Assembly (NCBI RefSeq): GCF_023721795.1
Contig: NZ_JAMQYE010000001.1
Span: 2,046,001 to 2,110,000, forward strand
DNA length: 64,000 nucleotides
DNA from: Zeimonas sediminis
Lineage (GTDB): Bacteria; Pseudomonadota; Gammaproteobacteria; Burkholderiales; Burkholderiaceae_E
Direction of reading: 5' to 3'
Numbering within the stretch: the first letter of the stretch is position 1; every line of letters begins with the position of its first letter. Position numbers and translations under genes: made by a program. The notes beneath the pieces are model-generated. The model searched no databases. It was given only the letters and a program-made list of their open reading frames with translations, and was not told the DNA's origin. This document shows, piece after piece, positions 20,439 through 32,435 of the stretch.

Positions 20439-21194
20439 TTGATCCTGTACGAGTACCCGCTTAACGAACGCGTCCGGACCCTGCTGCGGCTCGAGGATCT
20501 CTTCGAACGCCTCGACACGTTCGCGCGGCGAGAGCATCCGCTGGACCATCACGTCGCGCTGATCACGCTGTTCGAGATCCTCGACGTCTCGGCGCGCGCC
20601 GACCTGAAGTCGGACCTGCTGCAGGAACTGGAGCGCCAGCGCCAGGCCCTGGTCGCCTTCCGGTCCAGCCCCGACGTGGCGGTCGACATGCTCGACCGGG
20701 TGCTTTCGCAGATCGACGCCGCGGGCGCCGGGCTGGGCGCGATCACCGGTCGCACCGGACAGCACCTGCGCGACAACGAATGGCTGATGAGCATCCGCAG
20801 CCGGGTGATCATCGCCGGCGGCGCCTGCGAATTCGACCTGCCCTCGTACCACGCCTGGCAGCACCGGCCGGCGGACGTCCGCCAGCGCGACATCGCCGGC
20901 TGGGCGGCGCCGTTCAGGGCCTTGCACGACAGCCTCGCGATCGTGCTGAACCTGCTGCGCGAGAGCGCGCAGCGCTCGCGGCTGACCGCCCGGCAGGGCA
21001 GCTTCCAGCAATCTCTCGGCGGGCGCACCTGGCAGATGGTGCAGGTCAGGCTCGACGAGTCGCTCGGCGCGATACCCGAGATCAGCGCCAACAAGTACCT
21101 GCTGTGGATCCGCTTCACCAGCCAGGACGGCGACCTGCGCCCCAGGCCCTTCGAGGCCGACGTGGACTTCGAGCTGGCGCTCTGCAACCTGTAG
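20439..21194 (+). CDS. zapD: cell division protein ZapD
   Basis: 251 residues with the ZapD (formerly DUF1342/YacF) hallmark N-terminus [20 protein letters not shown]. It cross-links FtsZ protofilaments at the division ring. The start is TTG 20439, which gives exactly the family N-terminus, with AGGACGAG upstream; no ATG is available there. It is separated by 4 bp from yacG, with which it is usually co-transcribed. Confidence 0.93.
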   Translation: MILYEYPLNERVRTLLRLEDLFERLDTFARREHPLDHHVALITLFEILDVSARADLKSDLLQELERQRQALVAFRSSPDVAVDMLDRVLSQIDAAGAGLGAITGRTGQHLRDNEWLMSIRSRVIIAGGACEFDLPSYHAWQHRPADVRQRDIAGWAAPFRALHDSLAIVLNLLRESAQRSRLTARQGSFQQSLGGRTWQMVQVRLDESLGAIPEISANKYLLWIRFTSQDGDLRPRPFEADVDFELALCNL

Positions 21195-21198
21195 CCCG

Positions 21199-21411
21199 AT
21201 GACCGTCACGGTCGATTGCCCCACCTGCGGCCGCAAGGCCGACTTCTCGCCGGCCAATCGCTGGCGTCCGTTCTGCTCGGAACGCTGCAAGACCGCGGAC
21301 CTGGGCGCCTGGGCCTCCGAGGCCTACCGGATCTCCGGCGACGCCCGCGACGACGCTGCCTCGTCCGACGAGGGCGAGGCGGCCGCCTTCAACGCCAGGC
21401 CGCGCTCCTGA
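21199..21411 (+). CDS. yacG: DNA gyrase inhibitor/zinc-binding protein YacG
   Basis: 70 residues with the four-cysteine zinc site (CPTCG at 9-13 and CSERC further on) and the family motif [15 protein letters not shown]. YacG binds GyrB in E. coli and inhibits gyrase. The acidic, Ser/Ala-rich tail is normal. Its 3' end overlaps the convergent Nudix-ThiE gene by 23 bp. Confidence 0.93.
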   Translation: MTVTVDCPTCGRKADFSPANRWRPFCSERCKTADLGAWASEAYRISGDARDDAASSDEGEAAAFNARPRS

Positions 21412-22333
21412 GCGCGACTCCGTGCGCGCCGGCACGGCGCGCCGCCGGCGCGTCGGCCCAGTCGAGGCCGCCGAGAGCGAAGACCGGGATCGCCGTGGGC
21501 GCCCCGACCCGCGCGAATCCCTCCCAGCCGATCCCCGGCGTGCCGGGGTGCGACGCGGTGGGCAGCACCGGGCCGAGCAGCGCGTAGTCGAGCTCCAGCG
21601 CGCAGGCCCGGGCGAGCTCGGCCTCGTCGTGGCACGACGCGCCGACCCAGCGCAGGTCGGGCCGACGCTCGAGCCGCATCAGGTCGGCCGCGCGCAGGTG
21701 CACGCCGCCGGCGGCCCGCCAGTACGAGGCCGGGTGGGCGCTGTTCACGACGAGGCGCGCGCCGCGGCGCTCGCAGCGTGCCCTCGCCTCCCGGAACAGC
21801 GCGTCGAAGCGCGCGGCCGCCATGCCCGGTTCGCGCAACTGGAGCACGCAAGGCGCGGCGTCCAGGCGCGCGTCCAGGGCGCGCAGGAAGGCTTCGTCGC
21901 CGAGATCGGACGCCGCCGAGATCGCCAGGGCCTGCGGCAGCCTCAGCCAGCCGACGACGCGGATCGCCGCCGGCAGCAGCGGCGCGACCTCGATCGAGTC
22001 GGGCCGCTGCCAGCGCAGCGCCTGCCCCTCGCGCGAGCGCGGCTCGCCCCGCCAGCGCTCGACGCGATGGAAGTGCAGCCTGACGTGCGCGTGCGGGTAG
22101 ACGTGCTCGCGCACCACCCAGGGCGAGGAACCCTCGATGTCGATGCCGAGCTCCTCGTGAAGCTCCCGGGCCAGCGCCTCGGTGACCGTTTCGCCGGCCT
22201 CGAGCTTGCCCCCGGGAAACTCCCACCAGCCGGCGTAGGGCTTGCCGGCGAGGCGCTGGCCGAAGAGCACCGCCCCGTCGGCACGGATCACCACGCCGAC
22301 CGCGACGTCGACCGGCGACCGGCCGGCCGTCAT
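21389..22333 (-). CDS. Nudix (MutT-like) hydrolase fused to ThiE-like domain
   Basis: 314 residues in two domains. Residues ~5-130 are a Nudix hydrolase with the full box from GGKLEAGET to REL and EELG, preceded by WWEFPGGK as in MutT 8-oxo-dGTPases. Residues ~145-314 resemble thiamine-phosphate synthase/TenI ([43 protein letters not shown]). The two-domain form is common in gammaproteobacteria and betaproteobacteria; the role of the ThiE-like half is not established. The start overlaps the DUF815 stop by 4 nt (ATGA), so it is in an operon with DUF815 and argJ. Confidence 0.9.
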   Translation of the reverse strand: MTAGRSPVDVAVGVVIRADGAVLFGQRLAGKPYAGWWEFPGGKLEAGETVTEALARELHEELGIDIEGSSPWVVREHVYPHAHVRLHFHRVERWRGEPRSREGQALRWQRPDSIEVAPLLPAAIRVVGWLRLPQALAISAASDLGDEAFLRALDARLDAAPCVLQLREPGMAAARFDALFREARARCERRGARLVVNSAHPASYWRAAGGVHLRAADLMRLERRPDLRWVGASCHDEAELARACALELDYALLGPVLPTASHPGTPGIGWEGFARVGAPTAIPVFALGGLDWADAPAARRAGAHGVALRSAAWR

Positions 22334-23259
22334 GCCGCGCGCGGCTTGGCCCGGGACTTGGCGCGTCGCGCGGTGCGGCCGTGCTGGCCGGCCCAGTCCT
22401 TCGCGAACTGCCAGGCGACCCGGCCGGAGCGCGAGCCGCGCTCGAGCGCGAAACGCAGCGCATCGGCGCGGGCCGCGGCGATCTCGCGCTGCCCGCAGCC
22501 GAAGCTTGCGAGCCAGTGGCCGACGATCGCCAGGTACTCCTCCTGGCGGAACGGATAGAAGGAAACCCACAGGCCGAAGCGCTCGGACAGCGAGATCTTC
22601 TCCTCGGTGCGCTCGCCGGGGTGGATCTCCCCGTCTTCCTGGTACTTGGCCTCGAGGTTCTCGGCCATGTACTCGGGCATCAGGTGCCGGCGGTTGGAGG
22701 TGGCGTAGATCAGCAGGTTGTCGGACTGCGCCGCCACCGAGCCGTCGAGCGCCACCTTGAGCGCCTTGTAGCCCGCCTCGCCCTCCTCGAAGGACAGGTC
22801 GTCGCAGAACACGATGAAGCGCTCGGGGCGCCCGGACACCAGGCCGATGATGTCCGGCAGGTCGACCAGGTCGTCCTTGTCGACCTCGATCAGCCGCAGG
22901 CCGCCAGGCGCCCACTCGTTCAGGCAGGCCTTGATCAGCGACGACTTGCCGGTGCCGCGCGAGCCGGTCAGCAGCACGTTGTTCGCCGGCAGGCCCTCGA
23001 CGAACTGCCGGGTGTTGCGCGCGATCGCCTCCTTCTGGTCGTCGATGTTCTGCAGGTCGTCGAGCTGGATCGTGGCGACCTGCCCGACCGGCTGCAGGAA
23101 GGACTGCACGCCCAGCGCGGTCTGGCGCCGGCGCCAGCGGAAGGCGATCGCCGCGTCCCAGTCGGGCTCGGCGGCGGCGGGGATCATCGACTCGAGGCGG
23201 TCGAGCAGAGCGGTGGCCCGATCGACGAGCCGATCGAGCGGGGAGGCGGAGGCGGACAT
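22330..23259 (-). CDS. DUF815-family AAA ATPase
   Basis: 309 residues with P-loop GSRGTGKSS around residue 98 and an AAA-type Walker B FIVFCDDLSFEEGE. The N-terminal part (QPVGQVATIQLDDLQNIDDQ) is conserved in the DUF815 family. The biological role is unknown. It overlaps the argJ stop by one nucleotide (TGATG) and the Nudix gene by four, so the three genes are co-translated. Confidence 0.9.
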   Translation of the reverse strand: MSASASPLDRLVDRATALLDRLESMIPAAAEPDWDAAIAFRWRRRQTALGVQSFLQPVGQVATIQLDDLQNIDDQKEAIARNTRQFVEGLPANNVLLTGSRGTGKSSLIKACLNEWAPGGLRLIEVDKDDLVDLPDIIGLVSGRPERFIVFCDDLSFEEGEAGYKALKVALDGSVAAQSDNLLIYATSNRRHLMPEYMAENLEAKYQEDGEIHPGERTEEKISLSERFGLWVSFYPFRQEEYLAIVGHWLASFGCGQREIAAARADALRFALERGSRSGRVAWQFAKDWAGQHGRTARRAKSRAKPRAA

Positions 23260-24488
23260 CAGGAACGGTAGTCGGCGTTGATCGAAACGTAGTCGTGCGA
23301 GAGGTCGCAGGTCCAGACGGTGGTGGCGTGCTCGCCGCGGGCGAGCAGCACCCGGACCCGGATCTCGGACTGCTTCATCACCCGCTGGCCGTCTTCCTCG
23401 CGATAGTCCGGATGACGGCCGCCGCGGGTCGCCACGTGGACCTCGTCGAGGAAGACCTCGATCCGGTCGACGTCGAGGTCGGCGACGCCGCTGTAGCCGA
23501 TCGCGGCCAGGATCCGGCCCAGGTTCGGGTCGGAGGCGAAGAATGCGGTCTTGACCAGCGGCGAATGGGCGATCGCGTAGGCCACGGCGGCGGCCTCCTC
23601 GGGGCTGGCCGCCTGCTCGACGTCGATCGTGATGAACTTGGTCGCGCCCTCGCCGTCGCGAACCAGCGCCTGCGCGAGTTTCTGGGCGACCGCCAGCAGG
23701 GCCGCCTTCAGCTCGGCGGCGCCGGGATCCGACTCGCTGGCGACCGACGCGCCGCTTGCGCCGCTGGCCACGAGGACCAGCGAATCGTTGGTCGAGGTGT
23801 CGCCGTCGACCGTGACCCGGTTGAAGCTGCGATCGGCGATCTCGCGCACCCAGCGCTCGAGCAGGGGCTGCGCGATCGCCGCGTCGGTCGCCATGTAGCC
23901 GAGCATCGTGGCCATGTTCGGGCGGATCATCCCGGCGCCCTTCGAGATGCCGGTGACCGTGACCGTTCGCCCGCCGATCGAGACCTGCGCCGACTCGCCC
24001 TTGGGGATCGTGTCGGTGGTCATGATCGCCTCGGCGGCGTCCAGCCAGTCGCCGGCGCCGAGGTCGGCGACCGCCGCGGAGATGCCGGCCGACAGGCGAT
24101 CCATCGGCAGGTGCTCGAGGATCACGCCGGTCGAGAACGGCAGCACCCTGTCCGCGGCAAAGCCGAGCGCCTGGCCGAGCAGCTCGCAGCTGCGCCGCGC
24201 GTTGGCCAGCCCCGGCTCGCCGGTGCCGGCATTGGCGCAGCCGGTGTTGACCAGCAACGCGCGAATCGCGCCGCCGGAACCGGCGAGATGTTCCTGGCAG
24301 ACGCGGACCGGCGCCGCGCGAAAGCGGTTGGTGGTGAACACGCCGGCCACGGTGCTGCCTTCGGCGAGCCGCATCACGAGCACGTCGCGCCGGCCCTGCT
24401 TGCGGATCGCGGCCCTCGCGGTGCCGATCTCGACGCCGGCGACCGGCAGCAGCGACTCGCGAGCGGGGGTAACGAGATTCACGGGCAT
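23259..24488 (-). CDS. argJ: bifunctional glutamate N-acetyltransferase/N-acetylglutamate synthase ArgJ
   Basis: 409 residues. The autocleavage site with nucleophilic threonine is in [19 protein letters not shown], which splits the precursor into alpha and beta chains. It transfers acetyl between N-acetylornithine and glutamate in arginine synthesis. It is located 18 bp after secA on the same strand; the secA-argJ-DUF815-mutT order is typical of Burkholderiales. Confidence 0.95.
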   Translation of the reverse strand: MPVNLVTPARESLLPVAGVEIGTARAAIRKQGRRDVLVMRLAEGSTVAGVFTTNRFRAAPVRVCQEHLAGSGGAIRALLVNTGCANAGTGEPGLANARRSCELLGQALGFAADRVLPFSTGVILEHLPMDRLSAGISAAVADLGAGDWLDAAEAIMTTDTIPKGESAQVSIGGRTVTVTGISKGAGMIRPNMATMLGYMATDAAIAQPLLERWVREIADRSFNRVTVDGDTSTNDSLVLVASGASGASVASESDPGAAELKAALLAVAQKLAQALVRDGEGATKFITIDVEQAASPEEAAAVAYAIAHSPLVKTAFFASDPNLGRILAAIGYSGVADLDVDRIEVFLDEVHVATRGGRHPDYREEDGQRVMKQSEIRVRVLLARGEHATTVWTCDLSHDYVSINADYRS

Positions 24489-24506
24489 CGGGTCACTCCG
24501 GGACGA

Positions 24507-27293
<2,787 letters not shown>

Positions 27294-27428
27294 CGGGTCT
27301 CGGGCGGTCGCGGCCTGCTCGCGAATGCGGCGGACGGACCGACGGGTAGATTAACCGGTGGAGTCTAGCACGCGACCTCGGGCGGCCCGGGCCCGTGCTA
27401 TCGTCCGTCCGACCGAGGTTCCGCCCGC

Positions 27429-27908
27429 ATGCAGCACGCCTTCCGACCCGGGTCTTCCCGGCCGATCCAGACCTTGCTGGACAGCGATCCGGCGCTGCGC
27501 CAGCTCGCCCGGCAGGTCGAGGACCTGGTCGCCCTGCAGCGCGCCCTGCAGGAGGCCAGCGCCGGCGCGCCGGTCACCGTTTCGGGACTCGCCGGCGGCA
27601 CGCTGACCGTGGTGGTGCCCAGCGCTGCCTGGGCCACGCGCCTGCGCCAGAGCGAGCCTTCGCTGCTGGCCGCGCTGGCGCGCCAGGGAATGCGGGTGGA
27701 AAGACTGAAGATCCGGCCGCAGCGCCAGGCAAGGGCGGCGGCGCCGGCCGCGCCGCCGAAGGCGCCGGTGCCGGCCGGCGCGCTGGCCGCGCTCGATGCG
27801 CTCCGGGCCGGGGTGGGCCCGTCGCCGCTGCAGGAAGCGCTCGACCGGCTGATCGCCCGCCACCGAGGCTCGAGCCCGGCGCTCAGGCCTGGAGGCGCTC
27901 GACGATGA
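27429..27908 (+). CDS. DUF721/DciA-like protein
   Basis: 159 residues. The first ~100 residues show the DUF721 pattern (IQTLLDSDPALRQLARQ, then LTVVVPSAAWATRLRQ and LLAALARQGMRVERLKI), the core of DciA, a bacterial loader of replicative helicase DnaB. The tail is Ala/Pro-rich. The gene between secA and lpxC is commonly a DUF721 member in betaproteobacteria. Its 3' end overlaps a convergent small membrane-protein gene by 26 bp. Confidence 0.8.
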   Translation: MQHAFRPGSSRPIQTLLDSDPALRQLARQVEDLVALQRALQEASAGAPVTVSGLAGGTLTVVVPSAAWATRLRQSEPSLLAALARQGMRVERLKIRPQRQARAAAPAAPPKAPVPAGALAALDALRAGVGPSPLQEALDRLIARHRGSSPALRPGGARR

Positions 27909-28065
27909 CGATGCCGAAGAAGACGACCGCCAGCACGACCGTGAGCTTCAGCGCCAGCAGGCCGCGACGCAGCCAGACCCGGTCGCGGGTCAGGAGCCAG
28001 GCCAGCGCGCACAGCGCCACCGCGCCGAAGCCGACCAGCGCGAGGATGCGCAGCGCGACCATCAT
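27883..28065 (-). CDS. small two-helix membrane protein, hypothetical
   Basis: 60 residues that are almost entirely hydrophobic: helix 1 about 5-25 (LALVGFGAVALCALAWLL), a basic turn (TRDRVWLRR), and helix 2 about 36-55 (LALKLTVVLAVVFFGIVIV). It starts 18 bp downstream of lpxC on the same strand, so it is probably co-transcribed. I do not recognise a family. The good amphipathic layout argues for a real gene; the shortness and the overlap with the DUF721 3' end leave doubt. Confidence 0.6.
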   Translation of the reverse strand: MMVALRILALVGFGAVALCALAWLLTRDRVWLRRGLLALKLTVVLAVVFFGIVIVERLQA

Positions 28066-28083
28066 CGGGCAGCCCCGCGCCGC

Positions 28084-29013
28084 TCAGGCGTGAGCCCAGT
28101 CGAGGGCGAAGAACTTCGGCGCCTCGCGGCGCTCGGAGAAGCTGACGATCTCCCAGGCCTCGCGGCGCCCGAGCAGCGCGCGCAGCAACTGGTTGTTCAG
28201 CGCGTGGCCCGACTTGTGGGCGGTGTACGAGGCCAGCAGCGGATGGCCGACGAGGTACAGGTCGCCGATCGCGTCGAGGATCTTGTGCTTGACGAACTCG
28301 TCGCCGAAGCGCAGGCCGTCGGCATTCAGCACGCGGTACTCGTCCATGACGATCGCGTTGCCGAAGCTGCCCCCCTTGGCCAGGCCGTGGGCGCGCAGGT
28401 ACTCGACGTCCTGCATGAAGCCGAAGGTGCGGGCGCGCGCGACGTCGCGCACGTAGGAGGTCTCGGCGAAGTCGACCTCGACCTCCTGGACGGTGGCGTC
28501 GATCGCCGGGTGGCCGAACTCGATCGAGAACCGGAGCCGGAAGCCGAAGTGCGGCTCGAGCCGCGCCCATTTGTCGCCTTCGCGGACCTCGACCGGCTCG
28601 AGCACGCGGATGAACTTCTTGGCCGCCGCCTGCTCGACGATGCCGGCCGACTGGACCAGGAACACGAAGGAGCCTGCCGAGCCGTCGAGGATCGGGATCT
28701 CGCCGGCGGTGACGTCGACGTAGAGATTGTCGATGCCGAGCCCGGCCAGCGCCGACATCAGGTGCTCGACGGTGGCCACGCGGACCTGCGCGGCGTCGCC
28801 GGCATCGCCGGCGGTGAGCGTCGAGGCCATCCGGGTGTCGGTGACCCGCGACGCCTCGCTGCGGATCTCGACCGGCGGATCGAGGTCGACCCGCCGGAAG
28901 ACGATGCCGGTGTCCACGGCCGCGGGGCGCAGCACGAGCTCGACCCGCTCGCCCGAGTGCAGGCCTACGCCGGTGGTTCGCACCAGCGAGCGGATCGTGC
29001 GTTGTCGCATCAT
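28084..29013 (-). CDS. lpxC: UDP-3-O-acyl-N-acetylglucosamine deacetylase
   Basis: 309 residues with zinc ligands in EHLMSAL (H84) and in the later HKILDAIGD and HKSGHALNN segments, as in LpxC. This is the committed step of lipid A synthesis, in the cytoplasm. It is at the usual place at the end of the dcw cluster, with a peroxiredoxin gene between it and ftsZ. Confidence 0.97.
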   Translation of the reverse strand: MMRQRTIRSLVRTTGVGLHSGERVELVLRPAAVDTGIVFRRVDLDPPVEIRSEASRVTDTRMASTLTAGDAGDAAQVRVATVEHLMSALAGLGIDNLYVDVTAGEIPILDGSAGSFVFLVQSAGIVEQAAAKKFIRVLEPVEVREGDKWARLEPHFGFRLRFSIEFGHPAIDATVQEVEVDFAETSYVRDVARARTFGFMQDVEYLRAHGLAKGGSFGNAIVMDEYRVLNADGLRFGDEFVKHKILDAIGDLYLVGHPLLASYTAHKSGHALNNQLLRALLGRREAWEIVSFSERREAPKFFALDWAHA

Positions 29014-29056
29014 GGCCCTGGCGGTTGCGGCAGCGGGTGGCGCGGGCGCGGCGCGA

Positions 29057-29560
29057 TCAGAGGCGCGCCAGCATGGCGTCGGCGCTCGATACCTCGAACT
29101 TGCCGGGCGCCTCGACGTCGAGCGACTTGACCACGCCGTCCTCGACCAGCATCGCGTAGCGCTGCGAGCGCACGCCCAGGCCGCGGGCCGACAGGTCGAG
29201 CTCGAGACCGATCGCCCTGGTGAACTCGCCGCTGCCGTCGGCCATCATGCGGACCTTGCCGCCGCACTGCTGGTCGCGGCCCCAGGCGCCCATCACGAAC
29301 GCGTCGTTGACCGACACGCACCAGATCTCGTCGACACCCTTCGCCTTCAGCGCGTCGTGCTGCTTCAGGTAGCCCGGCACGTGCTGGGCCGAGCAGGTGG
29401 GCGTGTAGGCGCCGGGCAGGCCGAAGACGACGATCTTCTTGCCGCGAACCAGGTCCGAGACCTTGAACGCGTTCGGGCCGATCGAGCAGCCGTTGCCCTC
29501 GACTTCGATGAATTCGTGCAGCGTGGCTTCCGGCAGCTTGTCGCCGACCTTGATCGTCAT
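29057..29560 (-). CDS. peroxiredoxin, Prx5/AhpE-like
   Basis: 167 residues with the thioredoxin fold and peroxidatic cysteine C56 in GAYTPTCS. The downstream [15 protein letters not shown] pattern is that of Prx5-type (type II) peroxiredoxins, which reduce peroxides using glutaredoxin or thioredoxin. It sits between ftsZ and lpxC but is separated from ftsZ by a block of hairpins, so it probably has its own promoter or reduced read-through. Confidence 0.92.
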   Translation of the reverse strand: MTIKVGDKLPEATLHEFIEVEGNGCSIGPNAFKVSDLVRGKKIVVFGLPGAYTPTCSAQHVPGYLKQHDALKAKGVDEIWCVSVNDAFVMGAWGRDQQCGGKVRMMADGSGEFTRAIGLELDLSARGLGVRSQRYAMLVEDGVVKSLDVEAPGKFEVSSADAMLARL

Positions 29561-29621
29561 GACGGAACTCCGTGGTGGGTTGTGGAACCCTTCATTTTAT
29601 GACTTCGCGCCCCGCAACGCA

Positions 29622-29783
29622 GGCGCCCGGCCGTCTTGCCCCTTCGATCGGAGTGGGCAAGGCGGCCGGGCGCCGCCGCGACGGGGCGCCCGACACCCTC
29701 GCCCGCCCGCGGAGGCCACGCGGGCGGGCGTCGGGAAGCGGTCCTGCGCGGACCCGCTTCGCCGGCGCGGGGAAACCGGCGAA
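29622..29783 (-). terminator. cluster of four hairpins downstream of ftsZ
   Basis: In ftsZ transcription order: stem 29758-29765/29776-29783 (8 bp), a bulged stem 29735-29744/29750-29760, stem 29700-29711/29719-29730 (12 bp GC, 7-nt loop), and a near-perfect 20-bp stem 29622-29641/29655-29674. No long U-tract follows, but on this scale it is a strong candidate end or attenuator of the dcw message. Confidence 0.65.
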
Positions 29784-29803
29784 CCGGGGCGCGCGGCCCT
29801 GGC

Positions 29804-30961
29804 TCAGTCGGCCTGCTTGCGCAGGAAGGCCGGGATGTCGAAGCGCTCGACGCCGCTGTCCTCGAGCGCTTGCACCTGGGCCACCGCCGAAGCGCGGCCG
29901 CTGCGCCACACGGTCGGCTGGTCGAGCTGGCCGTAGTTCGGCCCGGACGCGACCGCGTTGTCGGTGCCGGTGCGCAGTTGCGACTGCGGCACCAGCACGG
30001 GCTTGGCCGCGCGCTTGCCGATGCCGGTGGCGACCACGGTCACGCGCAGGCGGTCTTCCATGCCTTCGTCGAACACGGTGCCGTGGATGATCGTCGCGTC
30101 CTCGGCGCAGAAGGCCTTGATCGTGTTGATGACGTCGTTGGTCTCCTTGAGCTTCAGGCTGCGGTTGGCGGTGATGTTGACGATCACGCCGCGCGCGCCC
30201 TGCAGGTCGACGCCGTCGAGCAGCGGCGAGGCCACCGCCTGCTCGGCGGCGATCCGGGCGCGGTCGAGGCCGGCGGCCTCGCCGATCCCCATCATCGCCT
30301 TGCCCTGCTCGCCCATCACGGTGCGGACGTCGGCGAAGTCGACGTTGACCAGGCCCGGGATGTTGATGATCTCGGCGATGCCGGCCACCGCGTTGTGCAG
30401 CACGTCGTCGGCGCGCCGGAACGCGTCCTCGAGGCTGGCGTCGTCGTCCATCACCTCGAACAGCTTCTGGTTGAGCACGACGATCAGCGAGTCGACGTGA
30501 TCGACGAGCTGGTCGATGCCCTGCTCGGCGATCTGCATCTTCTTCGCGCCCTCGAACTCGAATGGCTTGGTGACGACGCCGACCGTCAGCACGCCGAGCT
30601 CCTTGGCCACCTCCGCCACGATCGGCGAGGCGCCGGTGCCGGTGCCCTTGCCCATGCCCGCGGTGAGGAACACCATGTTGGCGCCCTGCAGCGCGGCGCG
30701 GATCTCGTCGCGCATCGCGTCGGCCGCCGCCCGTCCGGCCTCGGGCCGCGCGCCCGCGCCCAGGCCCTGGTCGCCCAGCTGGATCGTGCGCTCGGCGAGC
30801 GAGCGGCGCAGCGCCTGCTTGTCGGTGTTCAGCGCGATGAACTCGACGCCCTGCACGCCGCGGTTGATCATGTGGTTGACGGCGTTGCCGCCGGCACCAC
30901 CGACGCCGATCACCTTGATCACGGCGCCTTCCACTTCGTTCTCGATCATTTCAAAGCTCAT
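29804..30961 (-). CDS. ftsZ: cell division GTPase FtsZ
   Basis: 385 residues. GTP-binding N-domain (KVIGVGGAGGNAVNHM, NTDKQAL, signature loop GMGKGTGTGASP at 102-113), T7 synergy loop NVDFADVRTVMGEQGKAMMG, and the C-terminal partner-binding peptide VERFDIPAFLRKQ. FtsZ polymerises into the Z-ring. The signature reads GKGTGTG where GGGTGTG is expected (K105, codon AAG at 30647-30649); this needs two base changes from a glycine codon, so a simple read error is unlikely. Otherwise the length and ends are normal. It is preceded by ftsA with a 140-bp gap. Confidence 0.96.
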   Translation of the reverse strand: MSFEMIENEVEGAVIKVIGVGGAGGNAVNHMINRGVQGVEFIALNTDKQALRRSLAERTIQLGDQGLGAGARPEAGRAAADAMRDEIRAALQGANMVFLTAGMGKGTGTGASPIVAEVAKELGVLTVGVVTKPFEFEGAKKMQIAEQGIDQLVDHVDSLIVVLNQKLFEVMDDDASLEDAFRRADDVLHNAVAGIAEIINIPGLVNVDFADVRTVMGEQGKAMMGIGEAAGLDRARIAAEQAVASPLLDGVDLQGARGVIVNITANRSLKLKETNDVINTIKAFCAEDATIIHGTVFDEGMEDRLRVTVVATGIGKRAAKPVLVPQSQLRTGTDNAVASGPNYGQLDQPTVWRSGRASAVAQVQALEDSGVERFDIPAFLRKQAD

Positions 30962-31101
30962 CGTCTTGGCCTCCAGGATGGTGAGGCGGCAGGTCGGGGA
31001 AGCCGGGCCGGATTCCGGCGCGCGCCCCCGCAGGCGCGGCCTCTCGGCCCCGCCTCCCCTTCATGCCGCCCCGGTGCGAAAAACACGGGGTCTTCGGAAA
31101 G

Positions 31102-32334
31102 TCAGAAATTCCCAAGGAACCACTCCTTCATGCGTCGCAGCGTTTCCTTGAACGAACCGGACTGCTCGGCCACCTTGCGGCCGCGCAGCCTCTGAATCCG
31201 GGCTTCCTCGAGCAGGCCGACCGCGGTCGAGTAGCGCGGCGAGCGCACCACGTCGGCCAGGCCGCCGCTGTAGGCCGGCATGCCGATGCGCACCGGCTTC
31301 AGGAAGATGTCCTCGGCGAGCTCGACCATGCCGGGCAGCAGGCTGGTGCCGCCGGTGAGCACCACGCCCGACGACAGCAGTTCCTCGTAGCCGGACTCGC
31401 GGATCACCTGCTGCACCAGCGAGAAGAGCTCCTCGACGCGCGGCTCGATGACGGCCGCCAGCGCCTGGCGCGACAGCGTGCGCGGGCTGCGGTCGCCCAG
31501 CCCGGGCACCTCGATCTTCGCGTTCGGATCGGCCAGCGCCTGCTTGGCGATGCCCGAGCGCAGCTTGATCTCCTCGGCCTCGGGGGTCGGCGTGCGCAGC
31601 GCCATCGCGACGTCGTTGGTGATCTGGTCGCCGGCGATCGGGATCACCGCGGTGTGGCGGATCGCCCCGCCGGTGAAGATCGCGATGTCGGTCGTGCCGC
31701 CGCCGATGTCGACCAGCGCGACGCCGAGCTCCTTCTCGTCCTGCGTGAGGATCGCCATGCTGGAGGCCAGCGGCTGCAGGATCAGGTCCTGCACCTCGAG
31801 CCCGCAGCGGCGCACGCACTTGACGATGTTCTGCGCCGCCGACACCGCGCCGGTCACGATGTGGACCTTGACCTCGAGCCGCACCCCGCTCATGCCGATC
31901 GGCTCGCGGATGTCCTCCTGGCCGTCGATGATGAACTCCTGCGGCAGCACGTGCAGGATCTGCTGGTCGGTCGGGATGTTGACCGCCTTCGCGGTCTCGA
32001 TCACCCGCGCCATGTCGGCCTCGGTGACCTCCTTGTCCTTGATCGCGACCATGCCGCTCGAGTTGAACGAGCGGATGTGGCTGCCCGCGATGCCGGTGTA
32101 GACCGTGCGGATCTTGCAGTCCGCCATCAGTTCGGCTTCCTCGAGCGCGCGCTGGATCGAGGCGACGGTGCTCTCGATGTTCACCACCACGCCCTTCTTC
32201 AGGCCCTTCGAGTCGTGCTGGCCCAGCCCGACTATCTCGTAGTGGCCGTCGCCGCGCATCTCCGCGACGATCGCCACGATCTTCGAGGTGCCGATGTCGA
32301 GCCCGACGATCAGGTCCTTCGCGTCTCTGGTCAT
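31102..32334 (-). CDS. ftsA: cell division protein FtsA
   Basis: 410 residues of the actin-like fold: phosphate-1 loop GLDIGTSKI, phosphate-2 VALVDIGGGTTDIAIF, adenosine motif VVLTGGTSLLPGM, and the C-terminal amphipathic membrane anchor (FKETLRRMKEWFLGNF). FtsA tethers FtsZ to the membrane. Its ATG overlaps (ATGA) the stop of a 34-codon mini-ORF that separates it from ftsQ. Confidence 0.97.
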   Translation of the reverse strand: MTRDAKDLIVGLDIGTSKIVAIVAEMRGDGHYEIVGLGQHDSKGLKKGVVVNIESTVASIQRALEEAELMADCKIRTVYTGIAGSHIRSFNSSGMVAIKDKEVTEADMARVIETAKAVNIPTDQQILHVLPQEFIIDGQEDIREPIGMSGVRLEVKVHIVTGAVSAAQNIVKCVRRCGLEVQDLILQPLASSMAILTQDEKELGVALVDIGGGTTDIAIFTGGAIRHTAVIPIAGDQITNDVAMALRTPTPEAEEIKLRSGIAKQALADPNAKIEVPGLGDRSPRTLSRQALAAVIEPRVEELFSLVQQVIRESGYEELLSSGVVLTGGTSLLPGMVELAEDIFLKPVRIGMPAYSGGLADVVRSPRYSTAVGLLEEARIQRLRGRKVAEQSGSFKETLRRMKEWFLGNF

Positions 32335-32435
32335 GCTCCGGTCCCGACTGCGTTGATGCCTGCCTTCATCCCTGCTTCCATCCCGCTCATTTGCCCGCCG
32401 CGGCGCGGCGCCTCCGTTTGCTGCCCGACCCTCAT
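32331..32435 (-). CDS. 34-codon mini-ORF bridging ftsQ and ftsA
   Basis: The ATG overlaps the ftsQ stop (ATGA at 32432-32435) and the TGA overlaps the ftsA start (ATGA at 32331-32334). The predicted peptide is Gly/Met-rich with a short repeat (MSGMEAGMKAGINAVG) and matches nothing I know. It may simply carry ribosomes from ftsQ to ftsA. A second mini-ORF of identical length occurs at the ftsW/murG junction. Translation is inferred only. Confidence 0.35.
   Translation of the reverse strand: MRVGQQTEAPRRGGQMSGMEAGMKAGINAVGTGA

Noticed and set aside
31045-31100. Terminator between ftsA and ftsZ
   Set aside because: A CCCCG…CGGGG pairing with a bulge and A-rich loop exists, but it is weak, lacks a U-tract, and these genes are normally co-transcribed.
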